Positions 35,497-44,877 of a DNA stretch of 64,000 bases are shown one piece after another. Within the stretch, counting starts at the first letter, position 1. Each line of letters opens with the position of its first letter. The translations under genes were made by a program, and so were the position numbers. The DNA lies in the NCBI RefSeq assembly GCF_001905885.1, contig NZ_LIYH01000004.1, positions 124,001 to 188,000 of the forward strand. The letters are read 5' to 3'. The notes under the pieces were generated by a model. It was not told where the DNA came from and ran no database searches. It worked only from the letters and a program-made list of their open reading frames with translations. This DNA is from Streptomyces sp. CB03234 (GTDB lineage Bacteria > Actinomycetota > Actinomycetes > Streptomycetales > Streptomycetaceae).

Positions 35497-35982
35497 TCAG
35501 GCGGGCAGGTTCGCCTCGATCGCCGCTACCAGCTCGGCCGACTCCGGCTCCGTACGCGGGCGGAAGCGGGTGACCTCGCCCTGTGGCGAGATCAGGAACT
35601 TCTCGAAGTTCCACTGCACGTCCCCGGCCTCGCCCGCCGCGTCCGCCGTCTTCGTCAGCTCCGCGTACAGCGGGTGCCGGCCCGGGCCGTTGACGTCCGT
35701 CTTCTCCAGGAGCGGGAACGTCACGCCGTACGTCGCCGAGCAGAACGTCCCGATCTCCTCCGCCGTGCCCGGCTCCTGGCCGCCGAACTGGTTGCACGGC
35801 ACGCCCAGCACCGTGAAGCCCCGGTCGCCATACTGCTTCTGGAGCCGCTCCAGGCCCTCGTACTGCGGGGTCAGGCCGCACTTGGAGGCGACGTTGACGA
35901 CCAGGACGACCTTGCCCTCGTACGCGGCCAGGGTCGTCGGGTCGCCGGACAGGGTGCGCAGCGGGATGTCGTACAGGGACAT
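35497..35982 (-). CDS. Glutathione/thioredoxin peroxidase (GPx family)
   Basis: The 161-residue protein has the GPx motifs: VLVVNVASKCGLTPQYEGLE with a Cys in place of selenocysteine, FTVLGVPCNQFGGQEPGT with the Gln of the catalytic tetrad and a second Cys, and VQWNFEKFLISPQG with the catalytic Trp and Asn. Bacterial members of this type reduce hydroperoxides using thioredoxin. ATG at 35982 follows GAGGAGGAG; a start 30 bases upstream was rejected. It is a single gene with its own promoter. Confidence 0.93.
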   Translation of the reverse strand: MSLYDIPLRTLSGDPTTLAAYEGKVVLVVNVASKCGLTPQYEGLERLQKQYGDRGFTVLGVPCNQFGGQEPGTAEEIGTFCSATYGVTFPLLEKTDVNGPGRHPLYAELTKTADAAGEAGDVQWNFEKFLISPQGEVTRFRPRTEPESAELVAAIEANLPA

Positions 35983-36054
35983 GCGGGACTCCTCCTCGAA
36001 GGGCACTACCAACAGGGTCGATCAAAACATGCCCCGCCTGGTAGACAGGCGGGT

Positions 36055-36270
36055 GTGCACCAGGAACAGCCACTGACGGAGACGGAGACCCAGCCCGTCG
36101 CCGCCGGCCCACGGCCGGTGCGGTGCCGGCTGTGCGGGCGGCCGCTGACCGGTGCCGCCTCACGGCGCACGGGTCTCGGGCCGGCCTGTGACGCCAAACT
36201 GCATCCGGCGGGTCCCGACATCAGGACGCGGCGCCACGAGGTCGAGCAGGAGGCGCTGCCCGGCCTGTGA
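36055..36270 (+). CDS. Small zinc-binding protein (DUF6011-like)
   Basis: The 71-residue protein has CRLCGRPLTGAASRRTGLGPACDAK (residues 25-49, written here as a CxxC...C pattern), typical of small actinobacterial DUF6011 proteins. The cysteines suggest a metal site; no catalytic residues are seen. GTG at 36055 is the best in-frame start after about 70 bp of non-coding sequence. It ends 12 bases before the convergent tesB stop. Function unknown. Confidence 0.75.
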   Translation: MHQEQPLTETETQPVAAGPRPVRCRLCGRPLTGAASRRTGLGPACDAKLHPAGPDIRTRRHEVEQEALPGL

Positions 36271-36282
36271 CACCAGGTGGTC

Positions 36283-37149
36283 TCAGTGGCGGCGGAACAA
36301 CCCCTCCTGCACCACCGACACCAGCAGCCTGCCCTCCCGGTCGTAGATCCGGCCGCGTGCCAGGCCCCGGCCGCCCGTCGCGATCGGGGACTCCTGGTCG
36401 TACAGGAACCACTCGTCCGTACGGAACGGGCGGTGGAACCACATCGCGTGGTCCAGCGACGCCATGTCGAAGCCCCGCGGGCCCCACAGCGGTTCGACCG
36501 GGATCCGCACCGCGTCCAGCAAGGTCATGTCGGAGGCGTACGTCAGCGCGCACGTGTGGACCAGCGGGTCGTCGCCCAGCGGGCCCACCGCGCGCATCCA
36601 CACCGCGCTGCGCGGGTCCGCCTCCTTGACCTCCTCCTGCGTCCAGCGCAGCCGGTCGACGTACCGGATGTCGAACGGCTGGCGCCGGGCCATCCGCTCC
36701 AGTGCCTCCGGCAACGCGCCCAGGTGCTCCCGGATCTCGTCCGTGACCGAGGGCAGCTCCTCCGGCGGTGGGAACTCCAGGCGCGGCGGCAGCTGGTGCT
36801 CGAAGCCCGCCTCCTCCGGCTGGTGGAAGGAGGCCGTCAGGTTGAAGATCGTCTTGCCGCGCTGGATCGCGGTGACCCGGCGGGTGGTGAACGACCGGCC
36901 GTCCCGCACCCGTTCGACCTGGTACACGATCGGCACGCCGGGGATGCCCGGCCGCAGGAAGTACGCGTGCAGCGAGTGCACCGGCCGGTCGCCCTCCGTG
37001 GTGCGGCCGGCCGCGACCAGGGCCTGGCCGGCGACCTGCCCGCCGAAGACCCGTTGCAGGGACTCCTGCGGGCTGGCGCCACGGAAGATGTTGACCTCGA
37101 TCTGCTCCAGGTCGAGCAGGTCGACGAGTCTCTCGGCGGGGTTGGTCAT
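36283..37149 (-). CDS. tesB: Acyl-CoA thioesterase II
   Basis: The 288-residue double hot-dog protein has the TesB layout: VFGGQVAGQALVAAGRTTEGDRPVHSLHAYFLRPG in the first hot-dog, DRPVHSL with conserved His, and GPRGFDMASLDHAMWFHRPFRTDEWFLYDQESP in the second, including the catalytic Asp and the HAMWFHRP motif. It hydrolyses medium- and long-chain acyl-CoA. It is encoded 11 bases downstream of the helicase gene and may share its transcript. Confidence 0.93.
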   Translation of the reverse strand: MTNPAERLVDLLDLEQIEVNIFRGASPQESLQRVFGGQVAGQALVAAGRTTEGDRPVHSLHAYFLRPGIPGVPIVYQVERVRDGRSFTTRRVTAIQRGKTIFNLTASFHQPEEAGFEHQLPPRLEFPPPEELPSVTDEIREHLGALPEALERMARRQPFDIRYVDRLRWTQEEVKEADPRSAVWMRAVGPLGDDPLVHTCALTYASDMTLLDAVRIPVEPLWGPRGFDMASLDHAMWFHRPFRTDEWFLYDQESPIATGGRGLARGRIYDREGRLLVSVVQEGLFRRH

Positions 37150-37160
37150 CCAGGGTCCTT

Positions 37161-39683
37161 TCAGAGCTGGCCGACGTCGGTGACGCGGACGATCGCCCGG
37201 CCCTCCTCGTCCGAGGCCGCCAGGTCCACCTCCGCGCTGATGCCCCAGTCATGGTCGCCGTTCGGGTCGGCGAAGGTCTGCCGGACGCGCCACAGGCCGT
37301 GCTCCGGCTCCTCCTCGATGGCGAGCAGCTTCGGGCCGCGCGCGTCCGGGCCGGTGCCGAGGTCGTCGTACTCGTCCCAGTACGCGTCCATCGCCTCCGC
37401 CCACCGCTCCTCGTCCCACCCGGACTCGGCGTCCATCTCGCCGAGTTCCTGGAGCTGGTCCAGTGCGGCCAGCTCCACGCGGCGGAACATCGCGTTGCGC
37501 ACCAGCACCCGGAAGGCACGGGCGTTGGCCGTGACCGGCTTGACCTGGTCGGCCTTCTCCTGGGCCTCCTCGGCGGTCTCGACCTCCGGGTTGGCCAGCT
37601 GCTCCCATTCGTCCAGCAGCGAGGAGTCCACCTGCCGCACCATCTCGCCCAGCCAGGCGATCAGGTCCTGGAGGTCCTCGGTCTTCAGGTCGTCCGGGAT
37701 GGTGTGGTCCAGCGCCTTGTACGCGGACGCCAGGTACCGCAGCACGATGCCCTCGGTGCGCGCCAGCTCGTAGAAGGACGTGAACTCCGTGAAGGACAGC
37801 GCCCGCTCGTACATGTCGCGGATGACGGACTTCGGCGAGACGGGGTGGTCACCGACCCACGGGTGGGACTTCTTGTACGTGTTGTACGCGTGCCACAGCA
37901 GCTCTTCCAGCGGCTTCGGGTACGAGATGTCCGCCAGCCGCTCCATCCGCTCCTCGTACTCGACGCCGTCCGCCTTCATCGCGCCGACCGCCTCGCCGCG
38001 CGCCTTGTTCTGCTGGGCGGCGAGGATCTGGCGCGGGTCGTCCAGCGTGGACTCGACGACCGACACCATGTCGAGGGCGTACGAGGGGGATTCGGGGTCC
38101 AGCAGGTCGAAGGCCGCGAGCGCGAACGTCGACAGCGGCTGGTTGAGCGCGAAGTCCTGCTGGAGGTCGACGGTGAGCCGGATCGTGCGGCCCTCGGCGT
38201 CGGGCTTGTCGAGCTGCTCGACGACCCCGCCGTCCAGCAGCGAGCGGTAGATCGCGATGGCCCGCCGGATGTGCCGCAGCTGGTTCTTGCGCGGCTCGTG
38301 GTTGTCCTCCAGGAGCCGGCGCATCGCCTGGAACGCGTCGCCGGGCCGGGCGATCACCGACAGCAGCATGGTGTGGGTGACGCGGAAGCGGGAGGTGAGC
38401 GGCTCAGGCTCGGAGGCGATCAGCTTCTCGAAGGTGTTCTCCGTCCAGCCGACGAAACCCTCCGGGGCCTTCTTCCGCACCACCTTGCGGCGCTTCTTCG
38501 GGTCGTCGCCCGCCTTGGCGAGCGCCTTCTCGTTCTCGATGACGTGCTCGGGCGCCTGCGCCACCACGAACCCGGCCGTGTCGAAGCCCGCGCGCCCGGC
38601 CCGGCCCGCGATCTGGTGGAACTCGCGGGCACGCAGCGTACGCACCCGGTTGCCGTCGTACTTGGTGAGCGCCGTAAACAACACCGTACGAATCGGGACA
38701 TTGACCCCCACGCCGAGCGTGTCCGTCCCGCAGATGACCTTCAGCAGCCCGGCCTGGGCCAGCTTCTCGACCAGCCGCCGGTACTTGGGCAGCATGCCGG
38801 CGTGGTGCACGCCGATGCCGTGCCGTACGTACCGCGAGAGGTTCTTGCCGAACTTGGTGGTGAAGCGGAAGTTGCCGATCAGCTCGGCGATCTTGTCCTT
38901 CTCCTCGCGCGAGCACATGTTGATGCTCATCAGCGACTGCGCCCGCTCCACGGCCTGCGCCTGGGTGAAGTGGACGATGTAGACCGGCGCCTGCTTGGTC
39001 TCCAGCAGCTCGGTCAGCGTCTCGGTGATGGGCGTGAGCTTGTACTCGTACGAGAGCGGGACCGGCCGGGTCGCCGAGCGGACCACCGAGGTGGGGCGGC
39101 CGGTGCGGCGCGTGAGGTCCTTCTCGAACATCGAGACGTCACCGAGCGTCGCCGACATCAGGACGAACTGGGCCTGCGGCAGTTCCAGCAGCGGGATCTG
39201 CCAGGCCCAGCCACGGTCCGGCTCGGCGTAGAAGTGGAACTCGTCCATCACGACCTGGCCGATGTCCGCGTCCTTGCCGTCACGCAGCGCGATCGACGCC
39301 AGCACCTCCGCCGTGCAGCAGATCACGGGCGCGTCGGCGTTGACGGACGCGTCGCCGGTCAGCATGCCCACGTTCTCGGTGCCGAACAGCTTGCACAGGT
39401 CGAAGAACTTCTCCGACACCAGCGCCTTGATCGGCGCGGTGTAGAAGGTCACCTGGTCATGGGCGAGCGCCGTGAAGTGCGCACCTGCCGCGACCAGCGA
39501 CTTTCCGGATCCGGTCGGGGTGGAGAGGATCACGTTCGCCCCGGAGACCACCTCGATCAGCGCCTCCTCCTGGGCGGGGTAGAGGCTGATGCCCCGCTCC
39601 TCGGCCCATGACGAGAAAGCCTCGAAGAGGGCATCGGGGTCGGCGTCCGGCGGCAGCTGATCGATAAGGGTCACGCCCCCCAT
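37161..39683 (-). CDS. Ski2-like DEAD/DEAH-box RNA helicase
   Basis: The 840-residue protein has superfamily 2 motifs in order: Q-like YPAQEEALIEV, Walker A STPTGSGKS (motif I), MDEFHFY (DEFH, motif II), LMSATLGD (motif III), HHAGMLPKYRRLVEKL and CGTDTLGVGVNVP (motifs IV-V) and HQIAGRAGRAGFD (motif VI). The C-terminal half (about 400-840) is helical and lacks an S1 or Arch domain that I can recognise. It is likely an RNA helicase in mRNA turnover or ribosome work. ATG 39683 was used; GTG at 39674 (MTLIDQL) is an alternative. Confidence 0.92.
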   Translation of the reverse strand: MGGVTLIDQLPPDADPDALFEAFSSWAEERGISLYPAQEEALIEVVSGANVILSTPTGSGKSLVAAGAHFTALAHDQVTFYTAPIKALVSEKFFDLCKLFGTENVGMLTGDASVNADAPVICCTAEVLASIALRDGKDADIGQVVMDEFHFYAEPDRGWAWQIPLLELPQAQFVLMSATLGDVSMFEKDLTRRTGRPTSVVRSATRPVPLSYEYKLTPITETLTELLETKQAPVYIVHFTQAQAVERAQSLMSINMCSREEKDKIAELIGNFRFTTKFGKNLSRYVRHGIGVHHAGMLPKYRRLVEKLAQAGLLKVICGTDTLGVGVNVPIRTVLFTALTKYDGNRVRTLRAREFHQIAGRAGRAGFDTAGFVVAQAPEHVIENEKALAKAGDDPKKRRKVVRKKAPEGFVGWTENTFEKLIASEPEPLTSRFRVTHTMLLSVIARPGDAFQAMRRLLEDNHEPRKNQLRHIRRAIAIYRSLLDGGVVEQLDKPDAEGRTIRLTVDLQQDFALNQPLSTFALAAFDLLDPESPSYALDMVSVVESTLDDPRQILAAQQNKARGEAVGAMKADGVEYEERMERLADISYPKPLEELLWHAYNTYKKSHPWVGDHPVSPKSVIRDMYERALSFTEFTSFYELARTEGIVLRYLASAYKALDHTIPDDLKTEDLQDLIAWLGEMVRQVDSSLLDEWEQLANPEVETAEEAQEKADQVKPVTANARAFRVLVRNAMFRRVELAALDQLQELGEMDAESGWDEERWAEAMDAYWDEYDDLGTGPDARGPKLLAIEEEPEHGLWRVRQTFADPNGDHDWGISAEVDLAASDEEGRAIVRVTDVGQL

Positions 39684-39797
39684 CTTGCCTGGCTCACGTC
39701 CGGAAGCGGGAACCGGCCGTCCGGATGAAGATCACGAACGGTAGGCTGTCCCGTCAACCGGGGTGCAGGACAAGAACAAACGGGGCGGGGAACGCAG

Positions 39798-40589
39798 ATG
39801 ATGGGACCGGCGCACTCACTCTCCGGCGCGGCCGCGTGGCTGGGGGTGGGAGCCGCGACCGCCGCGGCCGGCCACCCGATGCCGTGGCCGGTGCTCGTCG
39901 TCGGCGCCCTGATCTGCGCCGGCGCGGCCCTCGCGCCCGACCTCGACCACAAGTCGGCTACCATCTCGCGGGCCTTCGGCCCCGTCTCGCGCGGGCTGTG
40001 CGAGATCGTCGACAAGCTGTCGTACGCCGTCTACAAGGCGACCAGGACGCGGGCCGACGCCCGGCGGAGCGGTGGCCACCGCACCCTCACGCACACCTGG
40101 GTGTGGGCCGTGCTGTGCGGCGCGGGCGCGTCCGTGCTGGCGATCACGGGCGGCCGGTGGGCGGTCCTGGCGATCCTCTTCGTCCACCTGGTGCTGGCGG
40201 TGGAGGGCCTGCTGTGGCGGGCGGCCCGGATGTCCAGCGACGTCCTGGTGTGGCTGCTGGGCGCCACCAGCGCGTGGATCCTGGCGGGTGTCCTGGACAA
40301 GCCGGGCAACGGTTCGGACTGGCTGTTCACCGCGCCGGGTCAGGAGTACCTGTGGCTGGGCCTGCCGATCGTGCTGGGCGCCCTCGTCCACGACATCGGC
40401 GACGCCCTGACCGTCTCGGGCTGCCCGGTCCTGTGGCCGATCCCGGTCGGGGGCAAGCGCTGGTACCCGGTGGGACCGCCGAAGGGGATGCGGTTCCGGG
40501 CGGGCAGCTGGGTGGAGCTGAAGGTCCTGATGCCGGCGTTCATGCTGCTGGGCGGGGTGGGCGGAGCGGCGGCGCTCAATTTCATCTGA
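39798..40589 (+). CDS. YdjM-type metal-dependent membrane hydrolase
   Basis: The 263-residue protein has four to six membrane helices and the family His/Asp motifs: MMGPAHSLSGAAAWL, ALAPDLDHKSATIS and SGGHRTLTHTW. These fit the YdjM/LexA-regulated membrane hydrolase family, whose conserved residues likely bind a metal ion near the membrane face. The substrate is unknown. The C-terminal region VSGCPVLWPIPVGGKRWYP is also typical. It is a single gene after the helicase, divergent from it. Confidence 0.88.
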   Translation: MMGPAHSLSGAAAWLGVGAATAAAGHPMPWPVLVVGALICAGAALAPDLDHKSATISRAFGPVSRGLCEIVDKLSYAVYKATRTRADARRSGGHRTLTHTWVWAVLCGAGASVLAITGGRWAVLAILFVHLVLAVEGLLWRAARMSSDVLVWLLGATSAWILAGVLDKPGNGSDWLFTAPGQEYLWLGLPIVLGALVHDIGDALTVSGCPVLWPIPVGGKRWYPVGPPKGMRFRAGSWVELKVLMPAFMLLGGVGGAAALNFI

Positions 40590-40671
40590 AGACTTCCCCT
40601 GACGGTTCCCGTTCGAGTGAACGGGGCGCGTAGCCGTTCCATGGGACCTCAAGATCCGCTTTCTTCTGATC

Positions 40672-42609
40672 ATGGATTCCCCTCAGCTGACGCGTCGTCA
40701 GTTCACGGCCCGTACCGGCACGGTCGCCGCCGCGGCCGCGCTTCCCATCGCCGCCGTCACCGCGCCCCCCGCCACCGCCGCACCGGCACCCCGCTCCACC
40801 GCCGACTGGCAGACCTGCCTGGCCGTCGCCCGCGCCCTGCTGGTGCTGGACGACAACGACAAGCCCCTCGTCCCGCGCTACGAGCAGATCTTGCTCGGCG
40901 GCGGGCTGCCCAAGGCGGCCGCCGGGCCCAAGAAGGTACTCGTCCTCGGTGCCGGACCGGCCGGCATGGTCGCCGCGTCCCTCCTCAAGCGGGCCGGGCA
41001 CCACGTCACCGTGGTCGAGGCCAACGGCAACCGTGCCGGCGGCCGCATCAAGACCTTCCGCGCCGGCGGCCACGAGAACGCCGCCCAGCCGTTCGCCGAT
41101 CCCAAGCAGTACGCCGAGGCGGGCGCCATGCGCATCCCCGGCAGCCACCCCCTCGTCATCGGGCTGATCGACAAGCTCGGCATCGAACGCCGCCCCTTCT
41201 ACTACGTCGACACCGACCCGCAAGGAAAGCCCCAGTACCGCACCTGGATCCGCGTCAACGGCATCAGGGCCCGCCGCGCGGACTACGCCAAGAACCCGCA
41301 GGCGATCAACCGCTCCTTCGGCGTGCCGAAGAAGTACGAGAACGTCCCGGCGGCGGACATTGTGCGCCAGGCCCTCGACCCCGTACGCGACGAGTACAGC
41401 GTCAAGCGCCCCGACGGCACCCGGGCCGACAAGCCGATGCCCGAGCTGCTCGAAGGCTGGGCCCGCGTGATCCAGCGCTTCGGCGACTGGTCCATGTACC
41501 GCTTCCTCACCGAGCACGCGAAGCTCGACGAGCGCACGATCGACCTGATCGGAACCCTGGAGAACATGACCTCCAGGCTGCCGCTCTCCTTCCTCCACAG
41601 CTTCATGGGCGCGTCCTTGATCAGCCCCGGCACCGCTTTCTACGAGCTGAACGGCGGCACCGCCGTCCTCGCCGACGCGCTCCTGGAACAGGTGCGCGAC
41701 GAGGTCCGCTTCGACCGGCGCGTCACCCGCGTCGAGACGAGGGAGGAAGGCCCGGAACGGGTCGTCGTCGACACGGTCTCCGAGGGCCGGGGCGGCAAGG
41801 TGGTCCGCGAGCGGTTCACCGGTGACGCGGCGATCGTGACCATCCCCTTCTCCGGGTTCCGGCACGTCCAGGTCACCCCCCAACTGTCGTACGAGAAGCG
41901 CCGCGCCATCACCGAGGTGCACTACGACAGCGCCACCAAGGTGCTACTCGAATTCAGCCGCCGCTGGTGGGAGTTCGGCGAGGACGACTGGCGGCGCGAG
42001 CTGGACGCCATGGAACCGGGCCTGTACGACAACTACCGCAAGGGCCAGGTGCCGCAGGACGGCCGGCTGCTCGGCGAGCACCCCTCCGTCCTGCGCGGCC
42101 ACCTCACCGAGGACCAGCGCACCCACTACGCGGCCAACGCCTGGGTCTCGCGCGACCAGCCCGAGGCCGCCGGGGTCATCGGCGGCGGCTCGGTCACCGA
42201 CAACGCCAACCGCTTCATGTTCAACCCGTCCCACCCCGTCCCCGGCAGCGACGGCGGTGTCGTCCTCGCCTCCTACAGCTGGGCCGACGACGCCCGGCGC
42301 TGGGATTCCTACGCCGACGAGGCCCGGTACGCGCTCGCCCTGCGCGGCATGCAAGAGGTGTACGGGCAGCGGCTGGAGGTGTTCTTCACGGGCGTCGGCC
42401 GCACCCAGAGCTGGCAGCGCGACCCGTACGCGTACGGTGAGGCGTCCGTCCTGCTGCCCGGCCAGCACACCGAGATCCTCCTGGACATGCGCACCCAGGA
42501 GGGCCCGCTGCACTTCGCCGGCTGCCACACCTCGGTCAAGCCCGCCTGGATCGAAGGAGCCCTGGAGTCGGCGGTCCGCGCGGCCCTGGAGGTCCACGGC
42601 GGCAGCTGA
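40672..42609 (+). CDS. Tat-exported flavin L-amino-acid oxidase (L-glutamate-oxidase-like)
   Basis: The 645-residue protein starts with a twin-arginine signal (LTRRQFTARTGTV) and carries an FAD Rossmann motif VLVLGAGPAGMVAASLLKRAG (about 88-108) followed by NRAGGRIKTF. Its body matches Streptomyces L-glutamate oxidase as I recall it: YAEAGAMRIPGSHPL, IGTLENMTSRLPLSFLHSFMG, TKVLLEFSRRWWEFGEDDW, SWADDARRWDS and GPLHFAGCHTS. The enzyme makes 2-oxoacid, ammonia and hydrogen peroxide outside the cell. In the segment aligned with HSFLGRSD of that enzyme the Arg is Ala (HSFMGASL), so glutamate specificity is doubtful. No good ribosome binding site is seen. Confidence 0.88.
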   Translation: MDSPQLTRRQFTARTGTVAAAAALPIAAVTAPPATAAPAPRSTADWQTCLAVARALLVLDDNDKPLVPRYEQILLGGGLPKAAAGPKKVLVLGAGPAGMVAASLLKRAGHHVTVVEANGNRAGGRIKTFRAGGHENAAQPFADPKQYAEAGAMRIPGSHPLVIGLIDKLGIERRPFYYVDTDPQGKPQYRTWIRVNGIRARRADYAKNPQAINRSFGVPKKYENVPAADIVRQALDPVRDEYSVKRPDGTRADKPMPELLEGWARVIQRFGDWSMYRFLTEHAKLDERTIDLIGTLENMTSRLPLSFLHSFMGASLISPGTAFYELNGGTAVLADALLEQVRDEVRFDRRVTRVETREEGPERVVVDTVSEGRGGKVVRERFTGDAAIVTIPFSGFRHVQVTPQLSYEKRRAITEVHYDSATKVLLEFSRRWWEFGEDDWRRELDAMEPGLYDNYRKGQVPQDGRLLGEHPSVLRGHLTEDQRTHYAANAWVSRDQPEAAGVIGGGSVTDNANRFMFNPSHPVPGSDGGVVLASYSWADDARRWDSYADEARYALALRGMQEVYGQRLEVFFTGVGRTQSWQRDPYAYGEASVLLPGQHTEILLDMRTQEGPLHFAGCHTSVKPAWIEGALESAVRAALEVHGGS

Positions 42610-42621
42610 CGGGGCACACCG

Positions 42622-42655
42622 GGCGGCCCGGCGAGCGACTGCTCACCGGGCCGCC
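42622..42655 (+). terminator. Terminator of the L-amino-acid oxidase gene
   Basis: GGCGGCCCGG (42622-42631) and CCGGGCCGCC (42646-42655) are perfect 10-base arms with a 14-base loop, 12 bases after the stop. TTCTGGG follows. Confidence 0.8.
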
Positions 42656-42668
42656 TTCTGGGTGCTTA

Positions 42669-42687
42669 TAGGACACGTCTCGTCCTA
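42669..42687. promoter_or_regulatory. Inverted repeat TAGGAC-N7-GTCCTA
   Basis: TAGGAC (42669-42674) and GTCCTA (42682-42687) are perfect six-base arms with a seven-base spacer. It lies 33 bases upstream of the decayed F420-type reductase and may be the surviving operator of that gene or its lost neighbour. Confidence 0.5.
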
Positions 42688-42720
42688 CAAGGCTTCTACG
42701 GTGAAAAGCGTGCCTAAGCC

Positions 42721-43040
42721 ACCGACAGCCTCACCGAACGGATCCAGCGCGCCCTGCCCGACACCAAGGTCGTCAAGACGTTCGTCACCCAGGAACAGGC
42801 GACCGTCGTGAACCCCGCCGGCATCGCCGGCGGCGACCACACCATGTTCCTCGCCGGCGACCACCCCGACGTGAAGGGGCCGCCGCCGGACTGCTGCGCG
42901 CCTATGGCTGGAAGGACGTGCTCGACCTCGGAGACCTGCACGCCGCGCGCGGTATGGAGATGTACGCCCACCTCCACATGGCCATCGGCCTCGCCCTCGG
43001 CGGTGTCGGCAGCCACTTCGGCGTCAAGGCCGTCCGCTGA
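42721..43040 (+). pseudogene. Decayed NADP/F420-type oxidoreductase
   Basis: The remnant starts in mid-protein: TDSLTERIQRALPDTKVVKT and NPAGIAGGDHTMFLAGDHPD in one frame. After a C-rich run near 42876-42888 it continues in another frame as AGLLRAYGWKDVLDLGDLHA, then ARGMEMYAHLHMAIGLALGG, and stops at 43040. This is the C-terminal third of the NADP-oxidoreductase/coenzyme F420-dependent family. The N-terminal nucleotide-binding domain is gone and a frameshift splits the rest. The promoter-like palindrome upstream is still intact. Confidence 0.8.
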
Positions 43041-43086
43041 ACCGTCCGCCGGCCGAGTGGTGGTGGCGGCACGGGGGGAGTCGTCC

Positions 43087-44877
43087 CTACCCGTGCCAGG
43101 ACCGCCACAGCGCCGCGTACGCGCCGTCCGCCGCCACCAGGTCGTCATGGCTGCCCAGCTCGCTGATCCGGCCGCCCTCGACGACCGCGATCACGTCCGC
43201 GTCGTGGGCCGTGTGGAGCCGGTGCGCGATCGCCACCACCGTACGGCCGTCCAGGACCCGCGCCAGGGACCGCTCCAGGTGCCGGGCGGCGCGCGGGTCC
43301 AGCAGGGACGTCGCCTCGTCCAGCACCAGGGTGTGCGGGTCGGCCAGCACCAGGCGGGCCAGCGCGATCTGCTGGGCCTGCGCCGGGGTCAGCGTCAGGC
43401 CGCCCGAGCCGACCTGGGCGTCGAGGCCGTCGTCCAGCGCCCGCGCCCACCCGTCCGCGTCGACCGCTCCGAGGGCCGCCCACAGCTCCGCGTCCTGTGC
43501 GCCCGTCCGTGCGAGCAGCAGGTTGTCGCGGAGCGTACCGACGAAGACGTGGTGCTCCTGGTTGACCAGCGCCACATGCTCCCGGACGCGCTCGGCGGGC
43601 ATTCGCGACAGTTCGGCCGCGCCGAGGGTGACCCGCCCGGCACGCGGCGCGTAGATCCCGGCCAGCAGCCGGCCGAGCGTCGACTTGCCCGCGCCCGACG
43701 GGCCCACCAGCGCCACCCGCGTGCCCGGCGGGACGTCCATCGACACCCCGTGCAGCACGTCCACGCCCTCGCGGTAGCCGAAGCGCACCTCCTCCGCCCG
43801 CACCTCGCGCCCGTCCGGCCGTACCGCCTCGTCGCCGCTCTCCGGCTCGATGTCCCGGACGCCGACCAGCCGGGCCAGCGACACCTGCGCCACCTGCAGC
43901 TCGTCGTACCAGCGCAGGATGATCCCGACGGGGTCGACCAGCATCTGCGCGAGCAGCGCGCCCGTGGTCAGCTGCCCCACGTCCATCCAGCCGTTCAGGA
44001 CGAACACACCGCCGATCATCAGGACGGCGGCCAGGACCGTGGTGTGCGTGAGGTTGACGACCGGGAAGAGGACCGAACGCAGGAAGAGCGTGTACCGCTC
44101 CCACGCCGTCCACTCCTTGATCCGCCGGTCGGACAGCGCGATCCGCCGCCCGCCCAGCCGGTGCGCCTCCACCGTCCGGCCCGCGTCGACCGTCTCGGCG
44201 AGGACGGCGGCGACCGCCGCGTACCCGGCGGCCTCCGAGCGGTACGCGGACGGCGCGCGCCGGAAGTACCAGCGGCAGCCGGCGATCAGCAGCGGCGCGG
44301 CCACCAGCACGGCGAGGGCCAGCGGCGGTGCCGTCACCGCGAGCCCGCCCATCAGCAGGCCCGCCCACACCACGCCGACGGCGAGCTGCGGCACCGCCTC
44401 CCGCATGGCGTTGGCCAGCCGGTCGATGTCCGTGGTGATCCGCGACAGCAGGTCGCCGGTGCCGGCCCTCTCCAGCACGCCCGGCGGCAGCCCCACCGAC
44501 CGTACGAGGAAGTCCTCGCGCAGGTCGGCCAGCATCTCCTCACCGAGCATCGCGCCCCGCAGCCGCACCAGCCGGACGAACACCGTCTGCACGGCGAGCG
44601 CGACCACGAACGCCCCGACGGTCACCGGAAGATGGAGCTCACGCGCGCCCGCCGCGAGCCGGTCGACCAGCGATCCGAGCAGGTACGGGCCCACCATCGA
44701 GGCGATGACCGCTACCGCGTTGACGGCGATGAGAACGGCGAACGCGGTGCGGTGGCGGCGCAGCAGCTCGGTCACGTACGCCCGGACCGTCGCGGCGGTG
44801 CCCACCGGCAGCGTGGTCGCGGACTCCGGGGCCGCCGGGTCGTACTCCGGCGGCGCCATGCCGATCACAGCGGTCAT
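43087..44877 (-). CDS. ABC half-transporter with intact Walker motifs but degenerate signature
   Basis: The 596-residue protein has an N-terminal six-helix domain (about 45-325) and an ATP-binding domain with Walker A GPSGAGKST, Walker B LVLDEATS and H-loop AHRLHTA. The signature LSGGQ is replaced by LTPAQAQQIALAR. It should pair with the protein at 44874-46649, whose signature is intact but Walker A is not; together they make one working and one dead ATP site, as in many heterodimeric exporters. It overlaps that gene by ATGA. Substrate unknown; the TM domain fits a lipid, peptide or drug exporter. Confidence 0.92.
   Translation of the reverse strand: MTAVIGMAPPEYDPAAPESATTLPVGTAATVRAYVTELLRRHRTAFAVLIAVNAVAVIASMVGPYLLGSLVDRLAAGARELHLPVTVGAFVVALAVQTVFVRLVRLRGAMLGEEMLADLREDFLVRSVGLPPGVLERAGTGDLLSRITTDIDRLANAMREAVPQLAVGVVWAGLLMGGLAVTAPPLALAVLVAAPLLIAGCRWYFRRAPSAYRSEAAGYAAVAAVLAETVDAGRTVEAHRLGGRRIALSDRRIKEWTAWERYTLFLRSVLFPVVNLTHTTVLAAVLMIGGVFVLNGWMDVGQLTTGALLAQMLVDPVGIILRWYDELQVAQVSLARLVGVRDIEPESGDEAVRPDGREVRAEEVRFGYREGVDVLHGVSMDVPPGTRVALVGPSGAGKSTLGRLLAGIYAPRAGRVTLGAAELSRMPAERVREHVALVNQEHHVFVGTLRDNLLLARTGAQDAELWAALGAVDADGWARALDDGLDAQVGSGGLTLTPAQAQQIALARLVLADPHTLVLDEATSLLDPRAARHLERSLARVLDGRTVVAIAHRLHTAHDADVIAVVEGGRISELGSHDDLVAADGAYAALWRSWHG

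Noticed and set aside
42701..42811. Possible new gene starting GTGAAAAGC upstream of the reductase remnant
   Set aside because: The frame reads Pro/Ser/Arg-rich sequence; the family-matching residues are in another frame.
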